Shown here in pieces: positions 6,578 through 13,883 of a DNA stretch of 21,320 nucleotides; the stretch's first letter is position 1, and each line of letters starts with the position of its first letter. The DNA lies in contig CAZGBM010000035.1 in NCBI GenBank assembly GCA_964523975.1, positions 1-21,320 on the forward strand, written 5' to 3'. Below the pieces are notes generated by a model that saw only the letters and a program-made list of their open reading frames with translations, made no database searches and was not told the DNA's origin. The translations under genes were made by a program, and so were the position numbers. This stretch comes from JAFGHJ01 sp964523975 (GTDB taxonomy: Bacteria > Hydrothermota > UBA3072).

Positions 6578-7939
6578 TCACAAATCAACCGGGCAGGTAT
6601 TTGAACTCCATCCGGCAAGACCGCCAAGAGTAACCTTTAAATTGTTCCAGCCTTCTTTTTTAAGAAGACTTGCCGCCATCATCGAACGAAGACCGCTTCC
6701 GCAAAAAACACAGACTGGTTTTTCTTTCGGTACCTCAGCCATCCTCTTGAAAAGTTGAGTAACGGGTATGTTTAAAGCATCAGGTATTTTTCCCTTCGCC
6801 TTTATTTCTTCCTCGCCCCTGACATCGAGAATTGCGATCTCCTCTCCCTTATCCAGAAGACGGCATAAATCCTGCACTCTTATTGTTTCAATCGATGCAT
6901 TTTCTTTACCGGAAGTATTCCAGCTGAACATTCCGCCGGAAAGACAACCTATAATATTATCATAACCAAGCCTTATCAGTAATCTTACAACGGGCAAGGA
7001 ATCATCTGTTTCGTTAACAAGCAGTATGGGTTTACCGTAGGGTAAGAACCAGCCTGCAAAATTGGGAATTCCTTCTTTCCAGATAGATATCGAACCGGGA
7101 ACATGAGCAGTAGCGAAACCTAATTCCATTCGCGAATCCAGAACGACTGCGGTTTTTGATTTTTTTGCAAATTCATCCGGAGAAAGAGGAAAAGGTGAAG
7201 GCAGGGAACCAAGAATCGGAGCCCCTTCCACATTGTATTTCTCCATCTGTTTAAAATAATAGGGCTTCTCCAAATCTTTTGATACCTTTTTGATAAAATC
7301 TTTTTTTCCGGTAAATCGAAGTTTCGGATTTAATTTTTTCTCAAGTCCGATCGTGGTCCATACCCTGTCTGCAATCTCGGAGCCGCATACCGAACCGGAA
7401 CCGTGAGCAGGACAGATAATTATTCCGTCTCCGAGAGACAAAAATTTATGAAAAATAGAATCGTAAAGCATTTCAGCCATTTCCTTCATTTTGTCTTTGC
7501 CGAGTAAGTCAACTCTTCCTACGTCGCCCGCGAATAGAACGTCTCCTGTGAAAAGAATCCATGGAGAGCCGCCCGGCTCAAAGAGAAGATAACTCATACT
7601 GCCTTCGGTGTGGCCCGGAGAGTAAATAGACTCGATTTTATAAGAACCTACTTTCCACTGTTGTCCGCTGGTTACTTCCTGGCCGTATTTATAATTCAAT
7701 TGCGAATCGGCATGAAAGATCTCGGCGCCCGTCTTTTCCGAAAGCTCTTTTGAACCCACAACGTAATCCTCGTTACGGTGAGTTTCTAAAATATATTTGA
7801 TATTATACCCTTTCCGGAAAGCTAGCCACAGATAAACATCTATATCGCGTCTTGGGTCGATCACTAACGCCTCTTTATTATGCCCTAAAATATAAGAATA
7901 ATGAGCTAAACCTTCCGACTCTACCCTTTCGAAAAGCAT
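6578..7939 (-). CDS. MBL-fold protein with two rhodanese domains (persulfide dioxygenase/sulfurtransferase-like)
   Basis: A 453-aa protein. Residues 1 to about 200 form a metallo-beta-lactamase fold of the glyoxalase II/ETHE1 type; residues about 255-345 and 355-450 are rhodanese domains. Similar three-domain proteins (CstB and relatives) act on persulfides and thiosulfate. The usual THxHxDH motif reads T-H54-R-N56-E-D58-Y59. The residues matching the single-iron site of ETHE1 are kept: H54, H110 (SPGHTEGS) and D133 (FTGD), as well as H179 (PAHG). The first rhodanese lacks an active-site Cys. The second has VCVFCGSGLRSM with Cys413 in a six-residue loop. The start has an AAAAGGAG Shine-Dalgarno. 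It is the last gene of a three-gene operon, 32 bp after the small NrdD-like gene. Persulfide chemistry is the best guess; the substrate is not proven. Confidence 0.85.
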   Translation of the reverse strand: MLFERVESEGLAHYSYILGHNKEALVIDPRRDIDVYLWLAFRKGYNIKYILETHRNEDYVVGSKELSEKTGAEIFHADSQLNYKYGQEVTSGQQWKVGSYKIESIYSPGHTEGSMSYLLFEPGGSPWILFTGDVLFAGDVGRVDLLGKDKMKEMAEMLYDSIFHKFLSLGDGIIICPAHGSGSVCGSEIADRVWTTIGLEKKLNPKLRFTGKKDFIKKVSKDLEKPYYFKQMEKYNVEGAPILGSLPSPFPLSPDEFAKKSKTAVVLDSRMELGFATAHVPGSISIWKEGIPNFAGWFLPYGKPILLVNETDDSLPVVRLLIRLGYDNIIGCLSGGMFSWNTSGKENASIETIRVQDLCRLLDKGEEIAILDVRGEEEIKAKGKIPDALNIPVTQLFKRMAEVPKEKPVCVFCGSGLRSMMAASLLKKEGWNNLKVTLGGLAGWSSNTCPVDL

Positions 7940-7971
7940 ATTTTCTCCTTTTGTCTAATTATCTTTATAAA

Positions 7972-8151
7972 TTACTCAGGTGTCTCTTCGCATCCGCAGG
8001 AAAGATATTTTCTTTCCTTAAATTCCTCTTTTTTCCCGTCGTTCCAGTTGGCAACAGGACGGTAATAACCGACAACTCTTGAATAGACTTCGTTACCGAC
8101 TGCGATAACTTTATCCTTTGCTTCTTTCTTTTCACTAATTTTTTCTTCCAC
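7972..8151 (-). CDS. Small glycyl-radical protein resembling the C-terminal tail of anaerobic ribonucleotide reductase (NrdD)
   Basis: A 59-aa protein starting at GTG (8149-8151), with a strong GGGAGG Shine-Dalgarno (8158-8163) 7 nt upstream. After a charged N-terminus it reads NEVYSRVVGYYRPVANW, then NDGKKEEFKERKYL and CGCEETPE. RVVGY followed by RPV, WN, GK, EF and R-K-Y is the signature of the NrdD C-terminus, where the Gly carries the radical; here it is Gly28. No catalytic barrel is attached, so it cannot be a whole reductase. It may be a spare-part subunit, as GrcA is for pyruvate formate-lyase, or have another role. The Cys-Gly-Cys near the end could bind metal or sulfur. It lies 18 bp after the sulfurtransferase gene and 32 bp before the MBL/rhodanese gene. 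Confidence 0.85.
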   Translation of the reverse strand: MEEKISEKKEAKDKVIAVGNEVYSRVVGYYRPVANWNDGKKEEFKERKYLSCGCEETPE

Positions 8152-8169
8152 TTGGAAACCTCCCTTTTT

Positions 8170-9039
8170 TTACCTCGGGTTTTTGCCGGTTACTGTCGGG
8201 TTTTCCGGATAAGAAGACCATTCCGTGAAAGAGCCTTCATAAATTTTGACGTCGGGAAAACCTAAAAGAAATTTAAACATAATAAACTCGTTGGTTGCTT
8301 CTCTTCCGGTGCCGCAGGAACAGATTACCTTTTTTTCGGGTGTTATTCCTTTACCGTCCAGAATGTTCCTGATTGCATCTGCGTCTTTCAAAAGAGCAGG
8401 ATTGTTTTCATCCATTAAAGTTTTCCAGGGAAGATTTATAGCTCCCGGGATGTGTCCTGGCTTTGGCCAGGGTCCCTGCCCTTCGTAGACGCCAGCTGGT
8501 CTAGCGTCTAGTAAGACGACATCCTCGTTATCCTTAACTTTTTTAAACTCCTCGTATTCAATCCAGTAATCTCTCCTTGATTTAACCGTAAAATTCGACT
8601 CTTCGACAGCGGGAAAGTCCTTCGTGAGTTTTCTGCCTTCCTTTTTCCATTTATCTAGACCGCCGTCAAGAACATAAACCTTATTATGACCGAATCTAAC
8701 AAGTGAATAAGCAACCATCGTCTGCTCAAGACCGTCACCCCAACCCCTGAAAGCGCCAACCCCTGTATAAACCACAACCGGAATATCGTTGGCGAGTCCC
8801 ACTCTCCGGAAAAGCAGTTCGGCAATTTTATCGGTGACATAAAAACCGGGCGTACCCTTGTACGACATCCTCAAAAGATTTTGATTTAAATATACAGCAC
8901 CGGGAATATGTTCCTGAATATAATCATGAATTTCGGGCTGAGTATCAATAATCATAAATTCCCCGCCCAAATTTTCCTTGAGCCACTCAGTACAAGTCCA
9001 TTTCAGAACCCCGCTACCCAAAGGATATTTTTTCTCCAT
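8170..9039 (-). CDS. Thiosulfate/3-mercaptopyruvate sulfurtransferase, two rhodanese domains
   Basis: This 289-aa protein has the standard tandem-rhodanese length. The N-terminal domain (about 10-140) is structural: its loop reads VVVYTGVGAFRGW and has no Cys. The C-terminal domain (about 155-280) carries HIPGAINLPW and the active loop SCGTGREATN with catalytic Cys242. Such enzymes move a sulfane sulfur from thiosulfate or 3-mercaptopyruvate to cyanide, thiols or a protein acceptor. The CGTGRE loop favours the thiosulfate type over the CG(S/T)GVT mercaptopyruvate type, but this is not firm. The ATG has a TTGGAGG Shine-Dalgarno (GGAGG at 9044-9048). There is no signal peptide, so the protein is cytoplasmic. 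It is the first gene of a three-gene operon with its own strong promoter. Confidence 0.92.
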   Translation of the reverse strand: MEKKYPLGSGVLKWTCTEWLKENLGGEFMIIDTQPEIHDYIQEHIPGAVYLNQNLLRMSYKGTPGFYVTDKIAELLFRRVGLANDIPVVVYTGVGAFRGWGDGLEQTMVAYSLVRFGHNKVYVLDGGLDKWKKEGRKLTKDFPAVEESNFTVKSRRDYWIEYEEFKKVKDNEDVVLLDARPAGVYEGQGPWPKPGHIPGAINLPWKTLMDENNPALLKDADAIRNILDGKGITPEKKVICSCGTGREATNEFIMFKFLLGFPDVKIYEGSFTEWSSYPENPTVTGKNPR

Positions 9040-9093
9040 ATCGCCTCCAATTTTGTAACTTTTTCAAGAATGTAATTATTACAAATCAATATC

Positions 9094-9121
9094 ATAATAG
9101 GAATTTTCTGCAAATTGTCAA
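9094..9121 (-). promoter_or_regulatory. Promoter of the sulfurtransferase operon
   Basis: On the minus strand: a perfect TTGACA (9116-9121), a 16-bp spacer and TATTAT (9094-9099), preceded by CCC. It gives a leader of about 48 nt ending in a GGAGG Shine-Dalgarno before the ATG at 9039. It lies in the 143-bp gap after the ABC genes, so this operon need not rely on read-through from them. Confidence 0.75.
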
Positions 9122-9182
9122 GGGGAAAAGTTGGTTTGATTTGTTGGGGTATATAGGCAAACAAATAATACGCGATTACGAG

Positions 9183-11255
9183 TTAAGCTATCTCCTGTAA
9201 TTTGTATAGGGTTCTGTAAATGCCTTCTTTTTCTTTGATGAGTTCTCTATGGGTGCCCCGTCCGACGATTTTACCCTTATGGACCACTATTAATGAGTCT
9301 ATATTTTTTAAGGTCGATAGTCTATGGGCAATAATAAGCGAAGTTCGATTTTTAATCATTTTAAGCAAAGCTTCCTGAATAAACCATTCTGTTTCCGGGT
9401 CTATATTGGCTGTAGCTTCGTCCAGAACAAGTATCGGAGTATCGTCTATCAAAGAACGTGCAAAGGTAACAAGTTGTTTTTCTCCTACCGAAAGCCCACC
9501 TCCTTCCTCCGTGACCTTAAAGTCCAACGATATATTTTTTCTTTGCATTGCTTTGCTTAAATTAGAAACTCGAAGTGCATTATTTATTGTATTTTTATCC
9601 GGTTTCCTCCAGAGGTTCACATTTTTAAACAGATTACCTGTAAAAAGGAATGGTTCCTGCGAGACGGTGGCTATGTGCTTTCTCAAATATTTTTTGTCAA
9701 GGTTCCTGATGTCTACGCCGTCAAGCCTGATAGAACCTTTTTGAATATCGTAAAGACGGAGAAGAAGTTTAATAATTGTCGTTTTCCCTGAACCTGTATA
9801 TCCGACTATTCCTACTTTTTCCCCGGGCCCGATAACAAAAGATACATCTTTCAGTATCCAGTCTTCGCTATCGTAAGAAAACCAGACATTCTCGAATTCG
9901 ATCTTACCTTTTAGTTTAGGATATTCGGGAACGCCTGGTTCTGGAATTCGTTCGTTATTTTCCATGATATTGTATACTCTTTCACCGGCAGCCATTGCAG
10001 ATTGCATTACGTTGAAATATTCACTCAATTGCCTTATCGGGTTGAATAATCTTTCAAGATAGGATATAAAAGCTACAAATGTTCCAAAACTTACAACTGC
10101 TGATATTATTCCTCTTCCCCCGAACCATACGAGGAGAGCAACTCCAATAGAATCTACGAGGTCAATCAGCGGACGAAATATTGCGAAAACCTTTATCATT
10201 TTAAAGGTACTTAAATAATAATCTTTGTTGATTTCCGAAAACTCCTTCTCTTTTCTTTTTTCCTGGACAAATGACTGAATGACGGGTATCCCGGAGATAC
10301 TCTCCGATATATTTGAATTTATTACTGCGAGTTTCTGACGCATGTCTCTGTAAACCCTTCTTGCCTTCAAACGAAAAACAAAGGTAATAACCCCAAGAAG
10401 AGGAATAACTGCGAGTGTGACAAGAAACAATATAGGACTCATAAAAAGCATTATTACAAGTATTCCAAGAATAGTCAGAATATGAGAGCCCAGATAAACC
10501 AGAACCTCGGAAAAAAATTCGCTGAGAGCCGCAACGTCATTCGACACACGGGTTACCAGCCTTCCGACCGGGTTTTTCTGGAAGAAATTATATGCAAGAG
10601 ATGTAAATTGTTTTACAATATCTTCTCTTATACTGTAACTTATTTTCTGTCCAATCCATTGTATTTGATAAACCTGAATATAGCTGAATACGAAAATCAG
10701 TAAAACCAGAATTAAATAAATAAGGGCAAGCTTCTTTATTCCGGCAAGGTCTCCCGTGCGTAAACGCATTTTATCCGCTGTCGAAAGCTTTGACATTATG
10801 GAAGATTCTATTACGTAAAATCCATCCGCCTCCGAATAATCGATTCCTTCTATTATTTGGGGTATGCCGCCGGCTTTCTTTATGAGATAAAAATCTTCCC
10901 TGGAAATAATACCGGCATCTTCCATTTTTCCTTTAATTGTTTGTCTTAACGATACAAGATTTATGAATTGTCGGTTATCCGAACTCAGGATAATTTTATC
11001 TGCGAGTTCTACGGGTATCTCTTTTGCTTTAAGAACTTCTTTTCCTGTCGGCGATACGTAACGGTCAATGCCTATTTTATAAATAAAAGGAAGCATCAGA
11101 TTGAAGCCGGTCAGAAGAAGGAGGAGCAGAAAATTCAGAACGATAATTTTCCAGTATGGTTTGACATATAACATGAGCCATTTCATTATCGTGGAATCAT
11201 ATATTTTTCCCGTTTTATCTTCTTCGAAATAAGAGGAAACCGGACCGTCAATCAT
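9183..11255 (-). CDS. ABC exporter half-subunit (BmrD/YheH-like, canonical ATPase)
   Basis: A 690-aa ABC half-transporter: membrane domain with six predicted helices (about 28-430) and nucleotide-binding domain (about 450-690). Between the first and second helices there is an extra region of about 105 residues (66-172), rich in charged residues and lying outside the membrane core. This resembles the longer partner (YheH/BmrD, 673 aa) of heterodimeric multidrug exporters. Walker A GYTGSGKT (485-492), Q-loop SQEPF, Walker B ILVLDEATANID with catalytic Glu613, and His644 are intact. The signature is LSVGEKQ (588-594) rather than LSGGQ. Together with the partner's altered Walker B this fits one canonical and one degenerate ATP site. 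The start overlaps the upstream gene's stop (ATGA). The substrate is unknown, with a drug or lipid the usual guess. Confidence 0.9.
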   Translation of the reverse strand: MIDGPVSSYFEEDKTGKIYDSTIMKWLMLYVKPYWKIIVLNFLLLLLLTGFNLMLPFIYKIGIDRYVSPTGKEVLKAKEIPVELADKIILSSDNRQFINLVSLRQTIKGKMEDAGIISREDFYLIKKAGGIPQIIEGIDYSEADGFYVIESSIMSKLSTADKMRLRTGDLAGIKKLALIYLILVLLIFVFSYIQVYQIQWIGQKISYSIREDIVKQFTSLAYNFFQKNPVGRLVTRVSNDVAALSEFFSEVLVYLGSHILTILGILVIMLFMSPILFLVTLAVIPLLGVITFVFRLKARRVYRDMRQKLAVINSNISESISGIPVIQSFVQEKRKEKEFSEINKDYYLSTFKMIKVFAIFRPLIDLVDSIGVALLVWFGGRGIISAVVSFGTFVAFISYLERLFNPIRQLSEYFNVMQSAMAAGERVYNIMENNERIPEPGVPEYPKLKGKIEFENVWFSYDSEDWILKDVSFVIGPGEKVGIVGYTGSGKTTIIKLLLRLYDIQKGSIRLDGVDIRNLDKKYLRKHIATVSQEPFLFTGNLFKNVNLWRKPDKNTINNALRVSNLSKAMQRKNISLDFKVTEEGGGLSVGEKQLVTFARSLIDDTPILVLDEATANIDPETEWFIQEALLKMIKNRTSLIIAHRLSTLKNIDSLIVVHKGKIVGRGTHRELIKEKEGIYRTLYKLQEIA

Positions 11256-12967
11256 TCGAGAAGTTCCTCCAGCTTTTGTTTTTCGTAAAGACGCGTATAT
11301 AAGCCCCCATTTTTTATTAATTCTTTATGAGTTCCTCTTTCAATTACTTCGCCATCATCCATTACAAGTATTTCATCGGAATCCTTTACGGCAGACATTC
11401 GGTGGCTAATTATGATGGATGTTCTGCTTTTAAGAAAATCGGCCAAGTTCTCCATAATTGCTTTCTCCGTATGTGAATCAACAGAAGAGAGAGCATCATC
11501 AAGTATTAATATCGGCGGATTGAGTATTAAAGCTCTTGCTATGGCAATACGTTGTTTTTGCCCGCCGGAAAGGTTTGTGCCTTTTTCTCCGAGAAGAGTA
11601 TAGAATCTATCGGTAAGCTCCATTATTTCCTCGTATATCTCAGCCATTTTTGCCGCCCTGATGATTTCCTCGTACGCTATGCGTGGTATTCCGAATGAGA
11701 TATTATCTCTGATGGTGGTCGAAAATAAGATTGTGGTTTGAGGCACGAGACCGATCGATCTTCTCAGGTTTTCCAGCGAAAAGTCTTGAATCGGTTTCCC
11801 ATCTATGTATATGCCGCTGGCATTAAAATTTCTCCAGAGAAGATTAACTATGCTGGATTTCCCGGAGGCGGTTGTCCCCACAATCGCTGTCTTCTTGTCG
11901 GGTTCGAATCTCGCATTTATTCCTTTCAAAACAGGATTACCATTATAACTAAAATGAACATTCTTTAATTCTATTAATCCTTTCTTAACTTTCTCTTTTG
12001 CCGCATCTTTGATTTCGGGTTCAAGATTTAATATGCTGTTCAGTCTTTTAAGGGACGCCGTTCCGCGTTCGATTACATTGACGACTATACCAATTGCTAT
12101 CATCGGCCATATCAAGAGGTCAAGATAGTAAAAGAATGCAACGAAAGAACCGAGTGTAATTTTGCCTCCTATAACATCTCTACCGCCAAAGAATAAAACA
12201 ATGGCGAAAGCAATTGATGCTAAAAAGAAAATCGCAGGGCGAAACCCCGCCCAATATTTTATTAAATCCATACTTCTTGAGAGGTAGTCCCTATTCACTT
12301 CGTTGAAATCCCCGATGGCTTCTTTTTCTTGCGCATAATTCCTTATTATAAGTATACCGGTTATAAATTCTCGAGCCTTCCCCGATAAAAGAGAAAACCC
12401 TTCCTGGGATCGCTCGAATTTCATGTGTACCATTTTCCCAAAAAAATATGTTGTTATAGCAATAAATGGACTAATCGTCAGCGTATAAAATGTCAGGCTT
12501 TTGCTGATATATGTCATCATAATAAGGGCGAATATACCCATGAATACAATGTCGGCTGCAATCACCACTCCGAATCCGGCTGCTTCTTGGACGGCAGCAA
12601 CATCATTCGTGGCGCGCGCCATAATATCTCCTGTATCCGTTTTATGATAGAATCGGGCTCCGAGGGACATCAACTTTCGATAAAAATCATTTCTTATATC
12701 CCGTTCTATCATTCTTGATGCGCCTATTATAAGAAGTCGCCAGAAATATCTGAAAATTATTACAACGAATCCGAAACTCATAATAATAGAAACATATAAC
12801 AATAGAGAACGGGAGAGAGGTAATGTGCTAAGGTCATCTATAACTAACTTGAGCACCCAGGGGATAACCATATGGCAACCGTCGACTATCAGTAGATAGA
12901 AAACCCCCAGAATCAATCGCCCTTTATATTTTATCAAAAGTCCTAGAAGGTCCTTTAATTCTTTCAT
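11252..12967 (-). CDS. ABC exporter half-subunit (BmrC/YheI-like, degenerate Walker B)
   Basis: A 571-aa half-transporter with six membrane helices (about 15-310) and an ATPase domain (about 330-571). Walker A GTTASGKS (364-371), Q-loop VPQTT, a perfect LSGGQ (466-470) and His522 are present. Walker B reads ILILDDALSSVD with Asp491 where the catalytic Glu should be, the hallmark of the degenerate half of heterodimers such as BmrC/BmrD and TM287/288. The frame stays open upstream to an ATG at 13030, adding 21 residues. I prefer the ATG at 12967 because it starts like typical exporters (MKELKDLLGLLIKYKGRLIL) and the upstream stretch contains a TTGACA-N16-TATCAA promoter. Neither start has a Shine-Dalgarno. 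Its stop overlaps the partner's start by 4 bp. Confidence 0.88.
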   Translation of the reverse strand: MKELKDLLGLLIKYKGRLILGVFYLLIVDGCHMVIPWVLKLVIDDLSTLPLSRSLLLYVSIIMSFGFVVIIFRYFWRLLIIGASRMIERDIRNDFYRKLMSLGARFYHKTDTGDIMARATNDVAAVQEAAGFGVVIAADIVFMGIFALIMMTYISKSLTFYTLTISPFIAITTYFFGKMVHMKFERSQEGFSLLSGKAREFITGILIIRNYAQEKEAIGDFNEVNRDYLSRSMDLIKYWAGFRPAIFFLASIAFAIVLFFGGRDVIGGKITLGSFVAFFYYLDLLIWPMIAIGIVVNVIERGTASLKRLNSILNLEPEIKDAAKEKVKKGLIELKNVHFSYNGNPVLKGINARFEPDKKTAIVGTTASGKSSIVNLLWRNFNASGIYIDGKPIQDFSLENLRRSIGLVPQTTILFSTTIRDNISFGIPRIAYEEIIRAAKMAEIYEEIMELTDRFYTLLGEKGTNLSGGQKQRIAIARALILNPPILILDDALSSVDSHTEKAIMENLADFLKSRTSIIISHRMSAVKDSDEILVMDDGEVIERGTHKELIKNGGLYTRLYEKQKLEELLE

Positions 12968-12977
12968 AATTCTGCTA

Positions 12978-13005
12978 TTGATAGATTCTTTGTAGACTTT
13001 GTCAA
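12978..13005 (-). promoter_or_regulatory. Promoter of the ABC exporter operon, probably leaderless
   Basis: On the minus strand: TTGACA (13000-13005), a 16-bp spacer and TATCAA (12978-12983). Exactly 10 nt follow before the ATG at 12967, the same distance as at pdxB, and there is no Shine-Dalgarno. If real, the 13030 start is ruled out because the promoter would lie inside it. Confidence 0.5.
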
Positions 13006-13030
13006 GGTATAGTCTGGAGGCATGAATCAA

Positions 13031-13348
13031 GAGTCAATAGTCAGAAGTGAATTCTAAGATAGTTTGAGTAGTCTCCGGAACGTTGACTTATGAAAAATTA
13101 TTCGTAGATCTTTCGGACAAGAAAGAGGGATGTAATAATGGGGATTGAGGACAACGACCTAAGAGATGCCTCCAGTATGGGGAATTTATCCGGATAAATG
13201 CCAAAGTCTGGCCCCATTGCAATTATACTTTCGGAGAGAAGTAGAATACCAAATAACTTTGTATTAATCTTTTTGTTTTGTTTGATTGGTAGATTGGGAT
13301 TCTTATCCCTTATCGATTTGAAAGATTCGATTTTATCAGGTTCGATAT
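13031..13348. other. Intergenic stretch without a recognised gene
   Basis: About 320 bp between the ABC operon and the microprotein genes. I see no conserved coding region. There is a 19-codon ATG frame (13139-13198, plus) after AGAGGGA, which is too short to support. A small hairpin, GGGAT/ATCCC (13296-13300 with 13305-13309), has no T run directly after it. Confidence 0.4.
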
Positions 13349-13493
13349 ATTAAAAACAAAGATGCAATAACTAAGATGCCTGTGCTAATTTTTACTTTTT
13401 ATCTTTTCTTTTTCTTTGAAGTCTTCTTTGCCTTTTTCGTTTTCTTAGGCGAAGCTTTTTTCTTACTAGCCATGTAAACCTCCTTTGTATTTT
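13349..13493 (-). repeat. Tandem repeat unit A (microprotein gene with 3' region)
   Basis: This 145-bp unit aligns to 13512-13656 at an offset of 163 bp with no gaps. It includes the Shine-Dalgarno, the 24-codon gene and about 50 bp beyond the stop, where a conserved stretch, aaagatgcaataactaagat, is identical in both units. The copies differ at 8 of 75 coding bases, so the duplication is not very recent. Confidence 0.88.
13399..13473 (-). CDS. Lysine-rich 24-aa microprotein, copy A
   Basis: A 24-residue protein starting MASKKKAS, with KKTKKAKK in the middle and KKKKR at the end. It has 13 Lys and 1 Arg in 24 residues and no acidic residue. The ATG has a near-ideal Shine-Dalgarno, AAAGGAGG (13479-13486), 5 nt upstream. 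A second copy 163 bp away encodes the same protein with 3 changes (Pro9Ser, Thr18Pro, Ser19Ala), while other base differences are silent, which argues that the frame is translated and selected. The composition resembles histone H1-like tails, so binding to DNA or RNA is a reasonable inference. I know no named family for it. No promoter lies directly upstream, so it is probably co-transcribed with copy B. Confidence 0.72.
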   Translation of the reverse strand: MASKKKASPKKTKKAKKTSKKKKR

Positions 13494-13511
13494 TTTAACT
13501 GGGTTTACCGG

Positions 13512-13656
13512 ATTAAAAACAAAGATGCAATAACTAAGATGCCTTAACTAATTTTTACTTTTTATCTTTTCTTTTTCTTTGCAGGTTTCTTCGCCTTTTT
13601 GGTTTTCTTTGATGAAGCTTTTTTCTTACTAGCCATGTTATCCTCCTTTGTGTTTT
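13512..13656 (-). repeat. Tandem repeat unit B (microprotein gene with 3' region)
   Basis: Partner of unit A. The conserved 3' stretch of this unit lies between the two genes and forms part of the leader of copy A if both are on one transcript. Confidence 0.88.
13562..13636 (-). CDS. Lysine-rich 24-aa microprotein, copy B
   Basis: The promoter-proximal copy of the same gene: MASKKKASSKKTKK, then AKKPAKKKKR. The Shine-Dalgarno AAAGGAGGA (13641-13649) is even better than in copy A. A TTGACT-N16-TAAAAT promoter (13662-13689) stands about 26 bp before the ATG. The A/K/P pattern in the second half (KKAKKPAKKKK) is typical of H1-like basic tails. It is too short to fold alone and probably disordered, perhaps a nucleoid- or ribosome-binding peptide; this is inference from composition only. 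Confidence 0.75.
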   Translation of the reverse strand: MASKKKASSKKTKKAKKPAKKKKR

Positions 13657-13661
13657 CTAAT

Positions 13662-13689
13662 ATTTTAAGGATTTTATCCGGATAGTCAA
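13662..13689 (-). promoter_or_regulatory. Promoter of the microprotein pair
   Basis: On the minus strand: CCC then TTGACT (13684-13689), a 16-bp spacer and TAAAAT (13662-13667). The leader to copy B is about 20 nt and carries AAAGGAGGA. It has the same CCCTTGAC-N16 layout as the promoters at 316 and 9121. Confidence 0.65.
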
Positions 13690-13828
13690 GGGTTTAATTT
13701 TATTTATTTGCTTAAAACTTTATTTTTTAATTATTTTGCGATTGATAAAAGCTGCAAAAAATAAATTTAACCTTGAGTAAATCCGGTTTACTTAATGTAT
13801 TTTTGAAATAGATCAATTGAAAAAAATC

Positions 13829-13856
13829 TTGACTAAAAAATAAAAATTGTTATTAA
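13829..13856 (+). promoter_or_regulatory. Possible promoter of the lipoprotein gene
   Basis: TTGACT (13829-13834), a 16-bp spacer and TATTAA (13851-13856), placed 28 bp before the GTG start with an AAGGAGGAG Shine-Dalgarno between. The -10 box matches less well than in the others. It is divergent from the microprotein promoter; the region between the two, about 13690-13828, is A/T rich with no gene seen. Confidence 0.5.
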
Positions 13857-13883
13857 TGTTTTAAATCATAAGGAGGAGTAAAA

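Noticed and set aside
11880..11925. tRNA-like GGTTCGAATC word
   Set aside because: It lies within the well-conserved ATPase domain of an ABC gene and no acceptor or anticodon arms surround it.
12968..13030. N-terminal extension of the first ABC subunit (start at 13030)
   Set aside because: The 21 extra residues do not resemble exporter N-termini and the stretch contains a TTGACA-N16-TATCAA promoter; the longer form cannot be fully excluded.
13139..13198. 19-codon ATG frame on the plus strand after AGAGGGA
   Set aside because: Too short, no second copy or conservation visible, and only a weak promoter (TTGACT-N16-TAGATC at 13083) upstream.
13296..13309. GGGAT-TCTT-ATCCC hairpin as terminator of the microprotein operon
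   Set aside because: Only 5 bp of stem and no T run on the minus strand, about 90 bp beyond the stop codon.
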